Source: CAYYKK01 sp046351395
GTDB lineage: Bacteria; Myxococcota_A; Polyangia; Polyangiales; Polyangiaceae
Assembly (NCBI GenBank): GCA_046351395.1
Contig: JAXLYP010000013.1
Location: 186,001 to 250,000 of the forward strand
DNA: 64,000 nt
Direction of reading: 5' to 3'
The translations under genes were made by a program, and so were the position numbers. The notes under the pieces are model-generated. The model was not told the origin of the DNA. It did no database searches and saw only the letters and a list, made by a program, of their open reading frames with translations. Shown here piece by piece: positions 16,672-28,850 of the stretch; within the stretch, counting starts at the first letter, position 1, and each line of letters starts with the position of its first letter.

Positions 16672-18348
16672 TCAGGCGGGCGGGCGGATGGACGCGAGCG
16701 ACCGCGCGCGCTCGACCGCCTGATCGAGCGATGGCGCGATCGAGAGCAGTTTGTGCTTCGCGGTGAGGTTCGCCTTGTCGAAAATCCGCGCGGGCTCGGG
16801 GAGCGGGCCGGCGAGCACCACGCCGCAGCCGCGACGCTCGAGCGACTCGATCGCGCGCGTGAGCGCGGCGAACCCCGTCGCGTCGATGGTGGGTACACGC
16901 CCGAGGTGGATGATCACGGTGCGGACGTCGGCGTGCTGGATCGCGTTCAACGTCGCGATCGCGGTCTCCGCGGCGCCGAAGAAGAGCGGCCCGTGGATCT
17001 CGTAGAGCGCCGTGTGCTCGGGGAGCGCGGTCGGCCCGGCCTCCTCGAGCGAGTCGAGCTGGACCCGGGTCGCGGTCAGCGACGCCATGCGCCGCATGAA
17101 CAGGATCGCGGACGCGACGAAGCCGACGGACACCGCGACGACCATGTCGAAGAACACCGTCAGGAAGAAGCACGCGAGGAGGATGAACACGTCGCTCTTC
17201 GGGGAGACCCGCGCGAGCGCGACGAAGCGGTGGACCTCCGACATGTTCCACGCGACGAGCAGGAGCAGCGCCGCGAGCGAGGCCATCGGGATGTAGGCGA
17301 CGAGCGGGGCGAGCAGGAGCATCGCGAGCAGGACGACGATCGCGTGTATCACCGCCGCGATCGGCGAGCGCGCCCCGCCGCGCACGTTCGTCGCGGTGCG
17401 CGCGAGCGCGCCCGTCGCCGCGATCCCCCCGAAGATCGGCGCGATCATGTTGGCGACGCCGAGCCCGACGAGCTCTGCGTTCGAGTCGTGCTTCGTCCCG
17501 GTCATGCCGTCGGCGATGACGGCGGAGAGGAGGGACTCGATCGCGCCGAGGAGCGCGATCGCGATCGCGGGCGAGAGGAGCTCGCGCACGAGCGCGAACG
17601 TCGGCACGCCGCTCCCCCAGGGCAGCGCGGGGTGGGGGAGGATCGGGGGGATCCCGGCGATCTCCTTTCCGTCCACCGTCGAGTGGAAGCGCGAGCCGAT
17701 CGTCGCGACGTCGAAGCTCGGCACGAAGTGGTGGAGCGCGGTCGCGGTGAGCGCGGCCACCGAGATCGCGACCAGGGGTGCGGGGATCCGCTTGATCAGG
17801 CGCGGCACGCCGAGGAGGAGGAGCATCGTGAGCGCGGCGATGACGACGTCGCCCCAGTGCGCCGTACCGCGCGCGGTCCAGAGCGCCTGGATCTTCTCCG
17901 TGAAGCTCTCCGGGAGCTTCCCCGCCTCGAGCCCGAAGACGTCCTTCAGCTGGAGGGTCGCGATGACGGTCGCGATGCCCGTCGTGAACCCCATCGTGAC
18001 GGGGAGCGGGATGTAGCGGATGAGTCCGCCCAACCTCGCGGCGCCGAGCGCGAAGAGCATCGCGCCCGCCATGAACCCCGCGGTGAGCAGACCCGTGAGC
18101 CCGTACTTCGAGACGATGGGCGCGAGGATGACCACGAACGCGGCCGTCGGCCCCGTCACCTGGAACTTCGACCCGCCGAGGAGCGCGGTGATGCTTCCCG
18201 CGAAGATGGCCGTGTAGAGGCCGTGCTGGGGCGGGGCGCCGATCGCAATGGCGAGGGCCATCGAGAGCGGCAGCGCGACGATCCCCACGACGATCCCGGC
18301 GGCGAGGTCCGCGCGCAGATCCGCGCCGCGATATCCGCGCCGGAGCAC
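16672..18348 (-). CDS. SulP-family anion transporter with STAS domain
   Basis: This 558-residue protein starts with LRADLAAGIVVGIVALPLSMA, the SulP helix 1 signature. About eleven more helices follow, then a C-terminal STAS domain (from about residue 445) that ends in a nucleotide-binding-like strand-helix region with TIDATG at the position where many STAS domains carry a phosphorylatable Ser. SulP proteins take up sulfate, bicarbonate, fumarate or similar anions. The start is GTG at 18348; the frame upstream contains no ATG, GTG or TTG that gives a better fit. It is 37 bases downstream of the receiver-like gene and may form one operon with it. Confidence 0.85.
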   Translation of the reverse strand: MLRRGYRGADLRADLAAGIVVGIVALPLSMALAIAIGAPPQHGLYTAIFAGSITALLGGSKFQVTGPTAAFVVILAPIVSKYGLTGLLTAGFMAGAMLFALGAARLGGLIRYIPLPVTMGFTTGIATVIATLQLKDVFGLEAGKLPESFTEKIQALWTARGTAHWGDVVIAALTMLLLLGVPRLIKRIPAPLVAISVAALTATALHHFVPSFDVATIGSRFHSTVDGKEIAGIPPILPHPALPWGSGVPTFALVRELLSPAIAIALLGAIESLLSAVIADGMTGTKHDSNAELVGLGVANMIAPIFGGIAATGALARTATNVRGGARSPIAAVIHAIVVLLAMLLLAPLVAYIPMASLAALLLLVAWNMSEVHRFVALARVSPKSDVFILLACFFLTVFFDMVVAVSVGFVASAILFMRRMASLTATRVQLDSLEEAGPTALPEHTALYEIHGPLFFGAAETAIATLNAIQHADVRTVIIHLGRVPTIDATGFAALTRAIESLERRGCGVVLAGPLPEPARIFDKANLTAKHKLLSIAPSLDQAVERARSLASIRPPA

Positions 18349-18385
18349 CTGCGGAGCGCCGTCGAAATGGGGAACACGTACGGGG

Positions 18386-18772
18386 TCACGAGGTCGGCTC
18401 CTTCTCTCTCGGGTCGAGACGCTCGAGGATCGCGTCGAGGATGGCCCATCCCCACGCGGGTTTTGCGAGCACCACGCGCCGACGATCGGCGCCGCTCATC
18501 CGGATCGCGAAGCGCTTGGGCGACGAGGTCACCAGGATCAGCACGGCGGTCGGCGGGCACCGCTCGATGGACGCGTCGACGGCCTCGGGCGGGAAGTCGT
18601 CGGGGAAGAGCACCCACCCGGTCGGCGCGTCCTCCCGCGCGAGGGATTCGACGCTCGCGCCGCCTTCCGTTCGAAGCCCCGCGCCCGCGAGGTACTTGGA
18701 GAGCGCGTCGATCGTCTCCGCGTTGCGGGAGACGATGACGACGCTCGGCGGGTCGCCGGTTCGTGGCTCCAT
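18386..18772 (-). CDS. Degenerate (pseudo-)receiver domain protein
   Basis: This 128-residue protein has the length and strand pattern of a lone response-regulator receiver. The first strand VVIVSRN has lost the acidic pair that binds magnesium. An Asp pair remains near the phosphorylation position (LFPDDF), the Thr/Ser after strand 4 is kept (ILVTSS), and so is the Lys-Pro after strand 5 (VVLAKPAWG). It is therefore likely to act as a protein-interaction module, not a normal phospho-switch. It lies directly upstream of the SulP gene and divergent from a sigma-54 activator that lacks its own receiver domain. Confidence 0.65.
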   Translation of the reverse strand: MEPRTGDPPSVVIVSRNAETIDALSKYLAGAGLRTEGGASVESLAREDAPTGWVLFPDDFPPEAVDASIERCPPTAVLILVTSSPKRFAIRMSGADRRRVVLAKPAWGWAILDAILERLDPREKEPTS

Positions 18773-18879
18773 GCGCGCCTTCTTCGCAGCGGACGTGCCA
18801 CACCGTCCTTGGCTGGATCATCGCGAGATCGCATGCTCCCTTGCCCGAAGTACGCTGCTGTGGCACGTCAACTTGGCGG

Positions 18880-19848
<969 letters not shown>

Positions 19849-20260
19849 TCGAAGGGGTGGCCGCGGCGCGCGTGCCGCTCACGGACGCACGCCCGGACGA
19901 GGGGGATGGGGTGTCGCCGTGCGCCTCGGCGAGCAACTCCGCCACACGTTGACGGAGCTCGACCCAAACGAAGTGCGCCTCGAGCTCCGTGACGTCCGCG
20001 CGCTCGCGCCACACCGCGAAGTCATCGCACGCCCGAGCGAGCTCGCGCGCCTTCGTCGCCGCGCGAATGTCGAGCACCTCGAGCACCTTCTCCCGGCGGA
20101 GAGCCCAACGGTCGAGCATGGTGGCGAGCGACGATGGATCCAGTTCGGGGTGCGGCCGCATGGTTCAACCTTACGCAAGGTGTGATCCAGCTCCGGTCGA
20201 GCTTGCTCGTCTCTCGTCCGATTCATCGGGGCTCGTCCCCGCCTCTCGGGACGACGAACG

Positions 20261-21370
20261 TCAGAACGCGAGGCAGTCCGGGGAGCACCCGTCCCCGGGC
20301 AGCTGGTTGCCGTCGTCGCAGACCTCGCCCGCGTCGACGATCCCGTCGCCGCACCGAGGGAGTGTGCAGTCCACGCGGCACGGGGAGGGATCCGAGCGCG
20401 CCTCGAGGATCGCGAACGACGCCTCGAGCGGCAGCGGAGCTCCGTCGCCGTCGACGTAGTGCCAGGTATCGACGCCCGCGACGAACGTCGAGTCGACCTG
20501 CACCGTCCAGGTGCCGGGGAAGGGAAGGCCGTCGAGCACGCCGCCGTCGGAGTTGTCGTGGTACTTCCAGTCGCCGATCGCAGTCCCGGCCGCGCCGAGC
20601 TGGAACTCCTTCGGGTCGTCGTCCGTGAGGCCGACGGTCACCCCGGCGGGCAGGCCGCTGAACGTCTGCTGGACGATACACTCGCCGTCCGAGAGCCCGC
20701 TCGAGTTCAGGTCGATCCCGTGGATCGAGAAGAGCGAGAGTCGGGGCGCGCTGGGCGACGCGAACAGGAAGAGGTTCGACGTCGTCACCCCTTCGAAGCC
20801 CGTGTGCGCGCTCGCGGACGAGTAGCCGTAGAACTGCTCGGACGAGACCGATCGCACGACGGGCGAGATCGGCTGCACGGACTTGCCGTCGAGCAGCACG
20901 AGCGCGAGCCGATCGGCGTTGCCCGCGCCCGCGTCGCACTCCTCCGTCGCGGGGCGGAGGAACCCGTCGCCGCATTTCGGCGCCCGGCAGAGCGGGGTGC
21001 AGACGTTCGGATCGGGATCGTCGCACTCCTCGCCCGCCTGGAGGATCCCGTCCCCGCACGCGGGGAGCTTGCACGTGTTCGTGCAGCCGTCCCCGTCGAC
21101 GGTGTTGCCGTCGTCGCACGCCTCGAACTTCGCGAGCACGCCGTCCCCGCACGTGGCGAGGACGCACGTGGAGAGGCACGCGTCCGTGTCGTCCTGGTTG
21201 CCGTCGTCGCACTCCTCGTCGGCGGTGACGATCGCGTTGCCGCAAAACTCGAGCGGCGGTGGCTCCTCGACGCTGCCGCGGGCTCCGAGATCCGTGCGCG
21301 CGCCACAGCTCGCGAGGACGAGTGCCGCAGCTCCCGCCACGAGGGGGAGCGCGACCGCAGTCTTGATCAT
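20261..21370 (-). CDS. Cys-rich lipoprotein with DUF4215-like repeats
   Basis: This is a 369-residue exported protein. The signal peptide ends in the lipobox LASC (Cys 22), placing it in the envelope. Copies of the CGDG..(D/E)..E.CDDGN..DGC...C pattern (DUF4215, common in Myxococcota) occur near residues 43-75, 75-105, 105-130, 130-150 and 340-369. A beta-rich region of about 190 residues with no recognised family is inserted before the last copy. The repeats are thought to be disulfide-knotted surface modules; the function is unknown. It is divergent from the lipoprotein gene at 21432 with 61 bases between starts. Confidence 0.8.
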   Translation of the reverse strand: MIKTAVALPLVAGAAALVLASCGARTDLGARGSVEEPPPLEFCGNAIVTADEECDDGNQDDTDACLSTCVLATCGDGVLAKFEACDDGNTVDGDGCTNTCKLPACGDGILQAGEECDDPDPNVCTPLCRAPKCGDGFLRPATEECDAGAGNADRLALVLLDGKSVQPISPVVRSVSSEQFYGYSSASAHTGFEGVTTSNLFLFASPSAPRLSLFSIHGIDLNSSGLSDGECIVQQTFSGLPAGVTVGLTDDDPKEFQLGAAGTAIGDWKYHDNSDGGVLDGLPFPGTWTVQVDSTFVAGVDTWHYVDGDGAPLPLEASFAILEARSDPSPCRVDCTLPRCGDGIVDAGEVCDDGNQLPGDGCSPDCLAF

Positions 21371-21431
21371 GCGCCGATGCTCGCGCGAACGCGCGGGTCG
21401 AGCAAGCCGAGCGCGTGATAGCTTCGGGACC

Positions 21432-22013
21432 GTGCGGCGCTCTCACCCTTCCGCGTGGCTGCTCGCTCTCGGAGGGCTCGCCGCGTGCGCGAGCAAACCG
21501 GCGCCGACCGGGGCCTCCGCGAGCGCTGCGGCCTCGACACCCGCGGCGAGCGCGAAGCCGAGCGCCGTCGCCGCGAAGCCCTCGGCTCCCGCACCTGCGA
21601 AGCCCGCGGCTCCGCTCGTGTGCCCGGACGGGTTCTATCAGAGCGACAGCCCCGCCTATTGCTTGAAGCTCGATCAAGCCCGGCCGGGCCGAACGGTGTT
21701 GGACGGGCCTTGGTTGACCGCTTCGATCGGTCTCGGCGCCGCGATCAGCACCTCGCGCACCACGTCCGTGGAGGACGCGGTGAAGGAGCTCCGGGAGCGC
21801 TTCGGCTCCGACGACGTGAAGGACGTCACGAAGTACAAGGAGGAGGTCGACGCGGGACGCACCATCGTGCGGTACCGAACCGTCGCGCCCGACGAAGACC
21901 CGGTGAACGTCCTCGTCGTCGTCGGCCGGAGCGACGACACGACCGTCCGGTGCCAGGTGACCGGCGACATGTCCGAGCAGGGCATCGGCCTCTCGCTCGT
22001 GCTGCCGAAGTGA
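21432..22013 (+). CDS. Lipoprotein with Ala/Pro/Ser linker
   Basis: This is a 193-residue protein. The signal peptide (SAWLLALGGLAAC) ends in a good lipobox LAAC, and is followed by about 40 residues of Ala/Ser/Pro/Lys linker repeats (AKPSA-type). A globular domain begins LVCPDGFYQSDSPAYCLKL, with two Cys that could pair. No family is recognised. GTG at 21432 is chosen because it gives a compact signal peptide; the frame upstream is antisense to the neighbouring gene. The stop lies next to a bidirectional hairpin shared with the ferrochelatase gene. Confidence 0.65.
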   Translation: MRRSHPSAWLLALGGLAACASKPAPTGASASAAASTPAASAKPSAVAAKPSAPAPAKPAAPLVCPDGFYQSDSPAYCLKLDQARPGRTVLDGPWLTASIGLGAAISTSRTTSVEDAVKELRERFGSDDVKDVTKYKEEVDAGRTIVRYRTVAPDEDPVNVLVVVGRSDDTTVRCQVTGDMSEQGIGLSLVLPK

Positions 22014-22018
22014 GCGGC

Positions 22019-22035
22019 GCGCGCCCCGGGCGCGC
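22019..22035. terminator. Bidirectional hairpin between convergent genes
   Basis: A perfect 7-bp inverted repeat (GCGCGCC, loop CCG, GGCGCGC) fills most of the 22 bases between the lipoprotein stop and the ferrochelatase stop. No T-run follows on either strand, as is common in very GC-rich genomes. It is placed to end transcription from both sides. Confidence 0.55.
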
Positions 22036-23034
22036 TCAGCGCCCGCCGCGCGGGCAGCAGCCGTTCGCGCAGGGATCCGGGCGCTCGGGGAGGACGCCGA
22101 GCGCCTGCCTCGGGGCGCCGCGCGCGCGCTCCGCGAGGAGCTCCTCGACGAGCGAGATGAACGCGGGGTGCGTGGACGCCGTCGACGCGCGCGCCATCGC
22201 GAGGCCGAGCTCGTCCGCGGTCGCGCGCGCCTCGACGTCGAGATCGTAGAGGACCTCGACGTGATCCGACACGAAGCCGAGGGGCGCGACGACGACCTCG
22301 CGCACGCCCTTCGCGTGGAGCGCGCGGAGCTCGTCCCGGATGTCGGGCTCGAGCCAGGGGACGGCGGGCGGACCGCTGCGGCTCTGGTAGGCGAGCGAGC
22401 TCGACGCGGCGCCGACGCGCAGCGCGACGAGGCGCGCAGCCTCCGCGAGCTGCGCCGCGTAGTCGCACCCGCTCGCCATGGAGAGGGGGACGCTGTGCGC
22501 CGTGAACACGACGTGCGCGCCCGGCCCGACCTCGTCGAGCGCGGCCGACACGTGCGCGGAGACGGCCTCGATCCACCGCGGGTGATCGAAGAACGGCCTT
22601 ATTTTGTCGATGACGGGCGCGCCCTCGCCCACGGCGGCGCGCGCGCGGTCGATGTCCTCGAGGTACTGCCGGCAGCCCGAGTACGAGCTGAACGCGCTTG
22701 TCGCGAACGCGAGCGCGCGCGTCACTCCGGCGGCCTTCATCTCGGCGACGGTGTCCGCGAGGAACGGCTTCCAGTTCCGGTGCCCGATGTAGATCGGCAA
22801 GCGCGTCCCGGACGCGTCGAGCGCGGCTCCGAGGCGCCGCCCGAGGTCTCGCACCTGCTCGTTGAGCGGGCTCTTGCCGCCGAAGTGTCCGTAGTGCTCG
22901 GCGACCTCGAGGAGCCGCTCGCGGGGGACGCCGCGGCCGCGCGTCACGTTCTCGAGGAACGGCATCACGTCGTCCGGGCCCTCGGGGCCGCCGAACGAGA
23001 GGAGGAGGAGGGCGTCGTACGTGGGGTGTGTCAT
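22036..23034 (-). CDS. hemH: Ferrochelatase
   Basis: This 332-residue enzyme inserts ferrous iron into porphyrin, the final haem step. The opening LLLLSFGGPEGPDDVMPFLENVTRG is diagnostic. The active-site His is in IYIGHRNWKPF and the catalytic Glu region is PLGFVSDHVEVLYDLD. The C-terminus has CANGCCP, and microbial ferrochelatases with a C-terminal cysteine cluster of this kind, including a myxobacterial one, are known to carry a [2Fe-2S] cluster; a fourth ligand would come from an internal Cys. The order of porphyrin versus coproporphyrin substrate cannot be decided by eye. The start at ATG 23034 is divergent from the kinase gene at 23204. Confidence 0.95.
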   Translation of the reverse strand: MTHPTYDALLLLSFGGPEGPDDVMPFLENVTRGRGVPRERLLEVAEHYGHFGGKSPLNEQVRDLGRRLGAALDASGTRLPIYIGHRNWKPFLADTVAEMKAAGVTRALAFATSAFSSYSGCRQYLEDIDRARAAVGEGAPVIDKIRPFFDHPRWIEAVSAHVSAALDEVGPGAHVVFTAHSVPLSMASGCDYAAQLAEAARLVALRVGAASSSLAYQSRSGPPAVPWLEPDIRDELRALHAKGVREVVVAPLGFVSDHVEVLYDLDVEARATADELGLAMARASTASTHPAFISLVEELLAERARGAPRQALGVLPERPDPCANGCCPRGGR

Positions 23035-23203
23035 CGGCTATTCGCGGAAGACCGCGACGGGAAGGAGCGCCTGCGGCGCGTCGTGTGCTCTGGCGGGAAG
23101 GGAGGTTCCCCCGCTCTTTGCGTACGTAGCAGGTGCGCGAGGGGCAGGGCAGACTTGGTCTTCGGGGAGCCGCCCTGCTACCTTCGGAACGGGAAGAGGC
23201 AAC

Positions 23204-24769
<1,566 letters not shown>

Positions 24770-25394
24770 CTCTCCGCTCCCGACCGCGAATCGGCGCCGC
24801 CCTCTGCGAACGACTGTGCGTGGCGTGGCGCTTCTGTCGTGTTTCGGCGTGATGCTCGGCTTGTCGAGCGACGCGCTTGCGAAGGGCAGCAAGCCGATCG
24901 CACAGGAATGGCTCGAGAAGGGAATCGCGGCCCGCGAGAAGGGGGATTGGAAGGGCGCGTGCGACTTCTTCGGAAAGAGCAACGACGAGTACGCGAGCGT
25001 CGGTGCTCAGCAGCAGCTGGGCGAGTGCAACGACAAGCTCGGCAACTTTGCGTCCTCCTACTCGTCGTACAAAGGCTGTGAAGCCCTCGGCCTGAACAAC
25101 AACGATCCTCGCGCTGCCGAGTGTGGTGACGCAGCGAAAGTCGTCGACGCGAAGGTCTCTCGGCTCAGCCTCAAGGCGCCGAACCCGGTGAAGGGGATGG
25201 TGGTCAAGCGCGACGGAGAGGACATCACTGCGTCGGTGGGAAGCCTCGATATCCGGGTGGATCCTGGCCCCCACAAGATCGAGATCTCCGCTCCGGGCTA
25301 CGTCACCAAGACGATCGACGTGACCATCGGGACCACGCCCGAGAAGAAGGAAGTCGAACTCCCGACGCTCGAAGCAGATCCGAACGCCACCACT

Positions 25395-25430
25395 GGGACG
25401 GGTGGGACGGGCGGGACGGGCGGGACGGGC
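25395..25430 (+). repeat. 9-bp tandem repeat coding for Gly-Thr-Gly
   Basis: Four copies of GGGACGGG(T/C), in frame, encode the flexible linker of the TPR/PEGA-like protein. Such short coding repeats can change length by slippage without breaking the frame. Confidence 0.8.
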
Positions 25431-25829
25431 GGCGCCGGTGGCGGAGACGCGGGCGGCAAGGGTCCGTCGGGCGTCATGATTGGCGGCCTCGTCGTCGGCG
25501 GCGTCGGCGCGGTGGGCGTCATCCTCGGCGCGGTGATGGGCGGCCTCGCCATCGGCGCCAAGAGCGACGTCGACACCCTGTGCCAGAACCAGGTGTGCTC
25601 CACGCAAGACGGCAAGGACGCGCTCTCCACCGCGAAGACGGACGCGACCGTCTCGACGGTCGGCTTCATCGCGGGCGGCGCGCTGCTCGCGGGTGGCGCC
25701 GTGATGGTGATCGTGGGCGCGGTGAGCGGCGGAAAGAAGAACCCGGAGAAGGCGTCGACCTCGCTCACCTTCACGCCCGCCGTGAGCCCCGAGTTCACGG
25801 GGGCTCTCTTCGGCGGATCGTTCTGAGGA

Positions 25830-25846
25830 TCAGCGCCCGGCGCTGA
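25830..25846. terminator. Bidirectional hairpin between convergent genes
   Basis: A perfect 7-bp inverted repeat (TCAGCGC, loop CCG, GCGCTGA) lies in the 23-base gap between the TPR/PEGA-like protein stop and the amidohydrolase stop. It has the same CCG loop as the hairpin at 22019-22035. There is no T-run. Confidence 0.55.
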
Positions 25847-25849
25847 CGA

Positions 25850-27616
25850 TCACGGCGTCGGGCACCGCACGAGCGGGGTGATCGGCGCGAACTTCGGGGC
25901 AGTGGCGGGGTCGTGGTAGACCGTGACCCCGTCCGCCTTGTACTGCGTGCTCGCGTCGTAATCGACGATGGCTTGATCGAGGATCCCCTTGAACTGCGCG
26001 TAGCTCTGGTTGAGTTTGTTCGCGGCGGTCCCGCTGGTCTCCGCGACGCACGCGACCTTGGGACGGCAGCAGATGTCGAGCGCCTCGCACGCGGAGTTCG
26101 GGGGGGCGATGGCCTGCTCGAGGCCGAGGTCCCCGTAGAGGAGGCGGCCGTCCACGAACACCATCGACACCTCGCGCGGCGTCGCGTCCAGGATCGCGTC
26201 GAACGGCGTCGCCTGATCGCCGACGAACACCGCGATGTCGGCGCGCTTGCCGACGATGAGCGAGCCCACGTACTGGTCGACGTGGAGCGCCTTCGCCGGG
26301 TTGATCGTGGCCATCTCCCAGATCTTCTGCTTGCTCAGCATGTTGCCCCAGCGGTTGTCGTCGACGTAGTCGGCGTACCGCATCTCGTCGAGCATGTTCT
26401 GGCTGCCGCCCATCGACCAGTCGGGCGCGATCGAGACCAGCACGCCGTGCGACATCGCGGCCTGGATGTCCGTGGTCTTGGTCAGATCGGTGCCGTGGCC
26501 GTAGAGGAAGACGTTCGAGCGGGGCGACCAGATGATCTGCATCTGGTTCATCCCCATCGTGATGAAGTCAGCGTCGTTCAGCGCGGTGCCGTGGATGATC
26601 GACGTCTCCGGCGCGTAGAGGCATCCCGCGGAGGTCGGAGGCGGACCCGGATCGGCGCTGATCGTGAAGAGCTTCATGAACTCGTTGTGCGCGGTGGTGT
26701 CCGTGCCCTCGGCGATGTGGACGACGTAGGCGTCCGTGACGTCGTTCGCGATGTTGAGACACGCGTTGTGCGCCGAGGATTGCGTCGGCGCGAGCGTCGA
26801 CGTCTGGATCTTGTCGGCGGGGAGATCGTTCGACGAGATGTCGATCGTGCGCGAGATCGAGCCGAAGCAGGCGTCCGTGCCCGCGCTCGCCTGAATGGAC
26901 GTCGTCCCCGCGACGAGGCCCTTCATCTCGCCGAACTTGTCGAGCTCGCACCCGAGATCGAACCCGGCGCCGATCTCGCCGTTCAGCGTCTGCTTCGCGT
27001 CGACCATCTCGGAGTAGCCCGGCGCGCTGCCCCACTGGTTGTGGTTGCCGTAGGCGTGGAGCATTCCGTTTGGGTCGGTCGGCGGCTGCCAGTCGGTCTC
27101 GTCCATGATGTCGAAGAGGATGTGGTTGTGCGCGTCGATGAGGCCGGGCGAGATCACGCCGTGCGTGTCGATGACCGTCGCTCCCGTCGCCATCGCGCTG
27201 CAGTCCGCGCCCACGCACGCGATCAAGTTGCCGCTGATCAGCACCTCTCCGGAGATCGGCCCGCTGGGCACGAGGACGGTGCCCTTCAAGAGGATCTTCA
27301 CGTTGGACCCGACGGTCTCGACCGTCGGTTCTCCGCCGGAGCAACCGCCGCCCATGCCCGAACCCGTGGAGCTCGACGAGCCGACGGTGACGGCGGTCGT
27401 CGCCATCGTCGCCGCGGTGCTGTTCGGCATGCCGCCCATGCCGCCCATGCCGCCGAAGTTGCCGCTGGTGCTGCTGGCCGTCGAGTGCCCGCCCGTCGTG
27501 CTCGTCGGGAGGGGATGCGATCCGTCTTCCGTCGGGATCGCAGGATCGCACGCGGTGAGCAGCGCGGCGACGCCGGCGCCCTTCAGCAGAGACGAGGAAG
27601 CGAAGGTACGTCGCAT
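25850..27616 (-). CDS. Exported amidohydrolase-superfamily lipoprotein
   Basis: This 588-residue protein has a lipobox LTAC (Cys 23), then a long Ser/Thr/Gly/Met-rich linker with GGM repeats to about residue 95. An amidohydrolase fold of the imidazolonepropionase/TRZ type follows. The metal-binding pattern is complete: DAHNH after the first strand, later VVHIAEG, IIHGTAL and APDWS. It closes with the usual VGSLIVGKRADIAVFVG and FVDGRLLYGD. These enzymes hydrolyse amide or amine bonds, for example in cyclic ureas or nucleobases, using Zn or Fe. Secretion as a lipoprotein is less common for this superfamily. A tail with CCRPKVACVAE may form a disulfide. The substrate is unknown. Confidence 0.85.
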   Translation of the reverse strand: MRRTFASSSLLKGAGVAALLTACDPAIPTEDGSHPLPTSTTGGHSTASSTSGNFGGMGGMGGMPNSTAATMATTAVTVGSSSSTGSGMGGGCSGGEPTVETVGSNVKILLKGTVLVPSGPISGEVLISGNLIACVGADCSAMATGATVIDTHGVISPGLIDAHNHILFDIMDETDWQPPTDPNGMLHAYGNHNQWGSAPGYSEMVDAKQTLNGEIGAGFDLGCELDKFGEMKGLVAGTTSIQASAGTDACFGSISRTIDISSNDLPADKIQTSTLAPTQSSAHNACLNIANDVTDAYVVHIAEGTDTTAHNEFMKLFTISADPGPPPTSAGCLYAPETSIIHGTALNDADFITMGMNQMQIIWSPRSNVFLYGHGTDLTKTTDIQAAMSHGVLVSIAPDWSMGGSQNMLDEMRYADYVDDNRWGNMLSKQKIWEMATINPAKALHVDQYVGSLIVGKRADIAVFVGDQATPFDAILDATPREVSMVFVDGRLLYGDLGLEQAIAPPNSACEALDICCRPKVACVAETSGTAANKLNQSYAQFKGILDQAIVDYDASTQYKADGVTVYHDPATAPKFAPITPLVRCPTP

Positions 27617-27632
27617 CCTCGGGAGCCTATCA

Positions 27633-28784
27633 TCAGCTCGGATCGTCGAGCGGCGTGATCGGTCCGGCGAGCGTCGCCGCGAAGTCCGCGGCGCCGAAAG
27701 GCGCGCGCGTCAGCACGACGTTGCCACCCGCAAACGAGACGTCCACGCGGAACGCTCCGGCACTCGTCGCCGCGAGCACGTGATCGCCGAGAACCGCGAT
27801 ATCCCGGGAAATCGAGCGATCGTCGACGCGGAGCTCGCCCGGTAGGTCCACCCACGCGGTGCGCAGCGCGCTGACGCCCTCCTCCGACCACCACCACGAG
27901 ACCACGAGCCGGGTCGGGCGAACGGCCAGCGACACGAGCACCGCCGCGTCCTCCGCGTCGGGGCGAGGGATGAACGCGTGCGTCGCGACGGACAAGCCTT
28001 CGCCGAGCGCGCCGGTCGACTCGAACTCGCCATCGGCGCCGAGCGCCCGATACCCGATCTCGCCGTCCTTCACGCCGACGGCGATCTCGCGCCCGTCCGG
28101 CAGCATGACGAGGCGTGGGTTCACGAGCCCCAAGTCGGTGAGCGACGAGCGGCTCTCCGCACCCCAGCCGCCCGCGCCGACTCCGACGGCGACGCGCGCC
28201 CACGTGTCGTCCTCGGGGAGGTTCGCGAGGCTGATCACCTCTGCGCGCTCGGGTCCCTCGACGATCGCGACGGAGCTCGGCCTCGGGCTCGGTACGCTGC
28301 CCGCGCCCTTGCCGGTCCTCAGGAACACCTTCCAGCGCGCGCCGATGTTCTCTTCGAACAAGACCGTCCCCAGGGCGGTCGTGGCGAGGCGCGCGGTCCC
28401 TTCGACCTTCTTGAACTTCGCGCTCGTGAGGAACTGCTGTCGATCCGCGCTCAGCTCGTACCGCCAGAGCTCCCCACCTTCGTCCACCGCGGACGCCTCG
28501 AACGTCGTGAGGACACGATCGATCGGGTCGTAGGTCGCGTCGACCTCGCCGCCGAGGCCCGCGGACGGCGTGCGCGCGAGCTCCTGGCCTTCGACGTCGG
28601 TGAGGACCCACGAACCATCTCGGGTGGCAAAGGCGATCGGCACGACGGACTCCGTGGGCTCGAGGCGGGGGTGGAGCTGCGCCGGCCGCTCGGTGGCCGG
28701 CGGATCATCGATGCCTTCTACGTGCCCGTAGGCGCACCCAGCAAGAACGAACGAAGCGAGCCCGGCGACGAGGAGCTTGTACAT
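27633..28784 (-). CDS. Beta-propeller-like lipoprotein, function unknown
   Basis: This 383-residue protein has a signal peptide ending in the lipobox LAGC (Cys 17). The rest is a series of short beta strands with periodic Trp and Asp-Gly turns, which suggests a six- or seven-bladed propeller. No catalytic motif or named family is recognised. The stop lies 16 bases before the start of the amidohydrolase gene on the same strand, so the two are likely co-transcribed. Similar paired propeller lipoproteins occur next to secreted enzymes in myxobacteria, which would place it at the cell surface. Confidence 0.55.
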   Translation of the reverse strand: MYKLLVAGLASFVLAGCAYGHVEGIDDPPATERPAQLHPRLEPTESVVPIAFATRDGSWVLTDVEGQELARTPSAGLGGEVDATYDPIDRVLTTFEASAVDEGGELWRYELSADRQQFLTSAKFKKVEGTARLATTALGTVLFEENIGARWKVFLRTGKGAGSVPSPRPSSVAIVEGPERAEVISLANLPEDDTWARVAVGVGAGGWGAESRSSLTDLGLVNPRLVMLPDGREIAVGVKDGEIGYRALGADGEFESTGALGEGLSVATHAFIPRPDAEDAAVLVSLAVRPTRLVVSWWWSEEGVSALRTAWVDLPGELRVDDRSISRDIAVLGDHVLAATSAGAFRVDVSFAGGNVVLTRAPFGAADFAATLAGPITPLDDPS

Positions 28785-28850
28785 GCTCCTTCATCGACAC
28801 GACCTCGCTCCAGTTGCCCCCCGCGAGAAAGAAAACTCTCTCCGCCTCGA

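Noticed and set aside
18861..18877. Sigma-54-like promoter TGGCACG...TTGGC before the activator gene
   Set aside because: The distance between the GG and GC elements is 14 bases instead of 12, and the downstream element ends 3 bases before the ATG. It is not a usable minus-24/minus-12 promoter.
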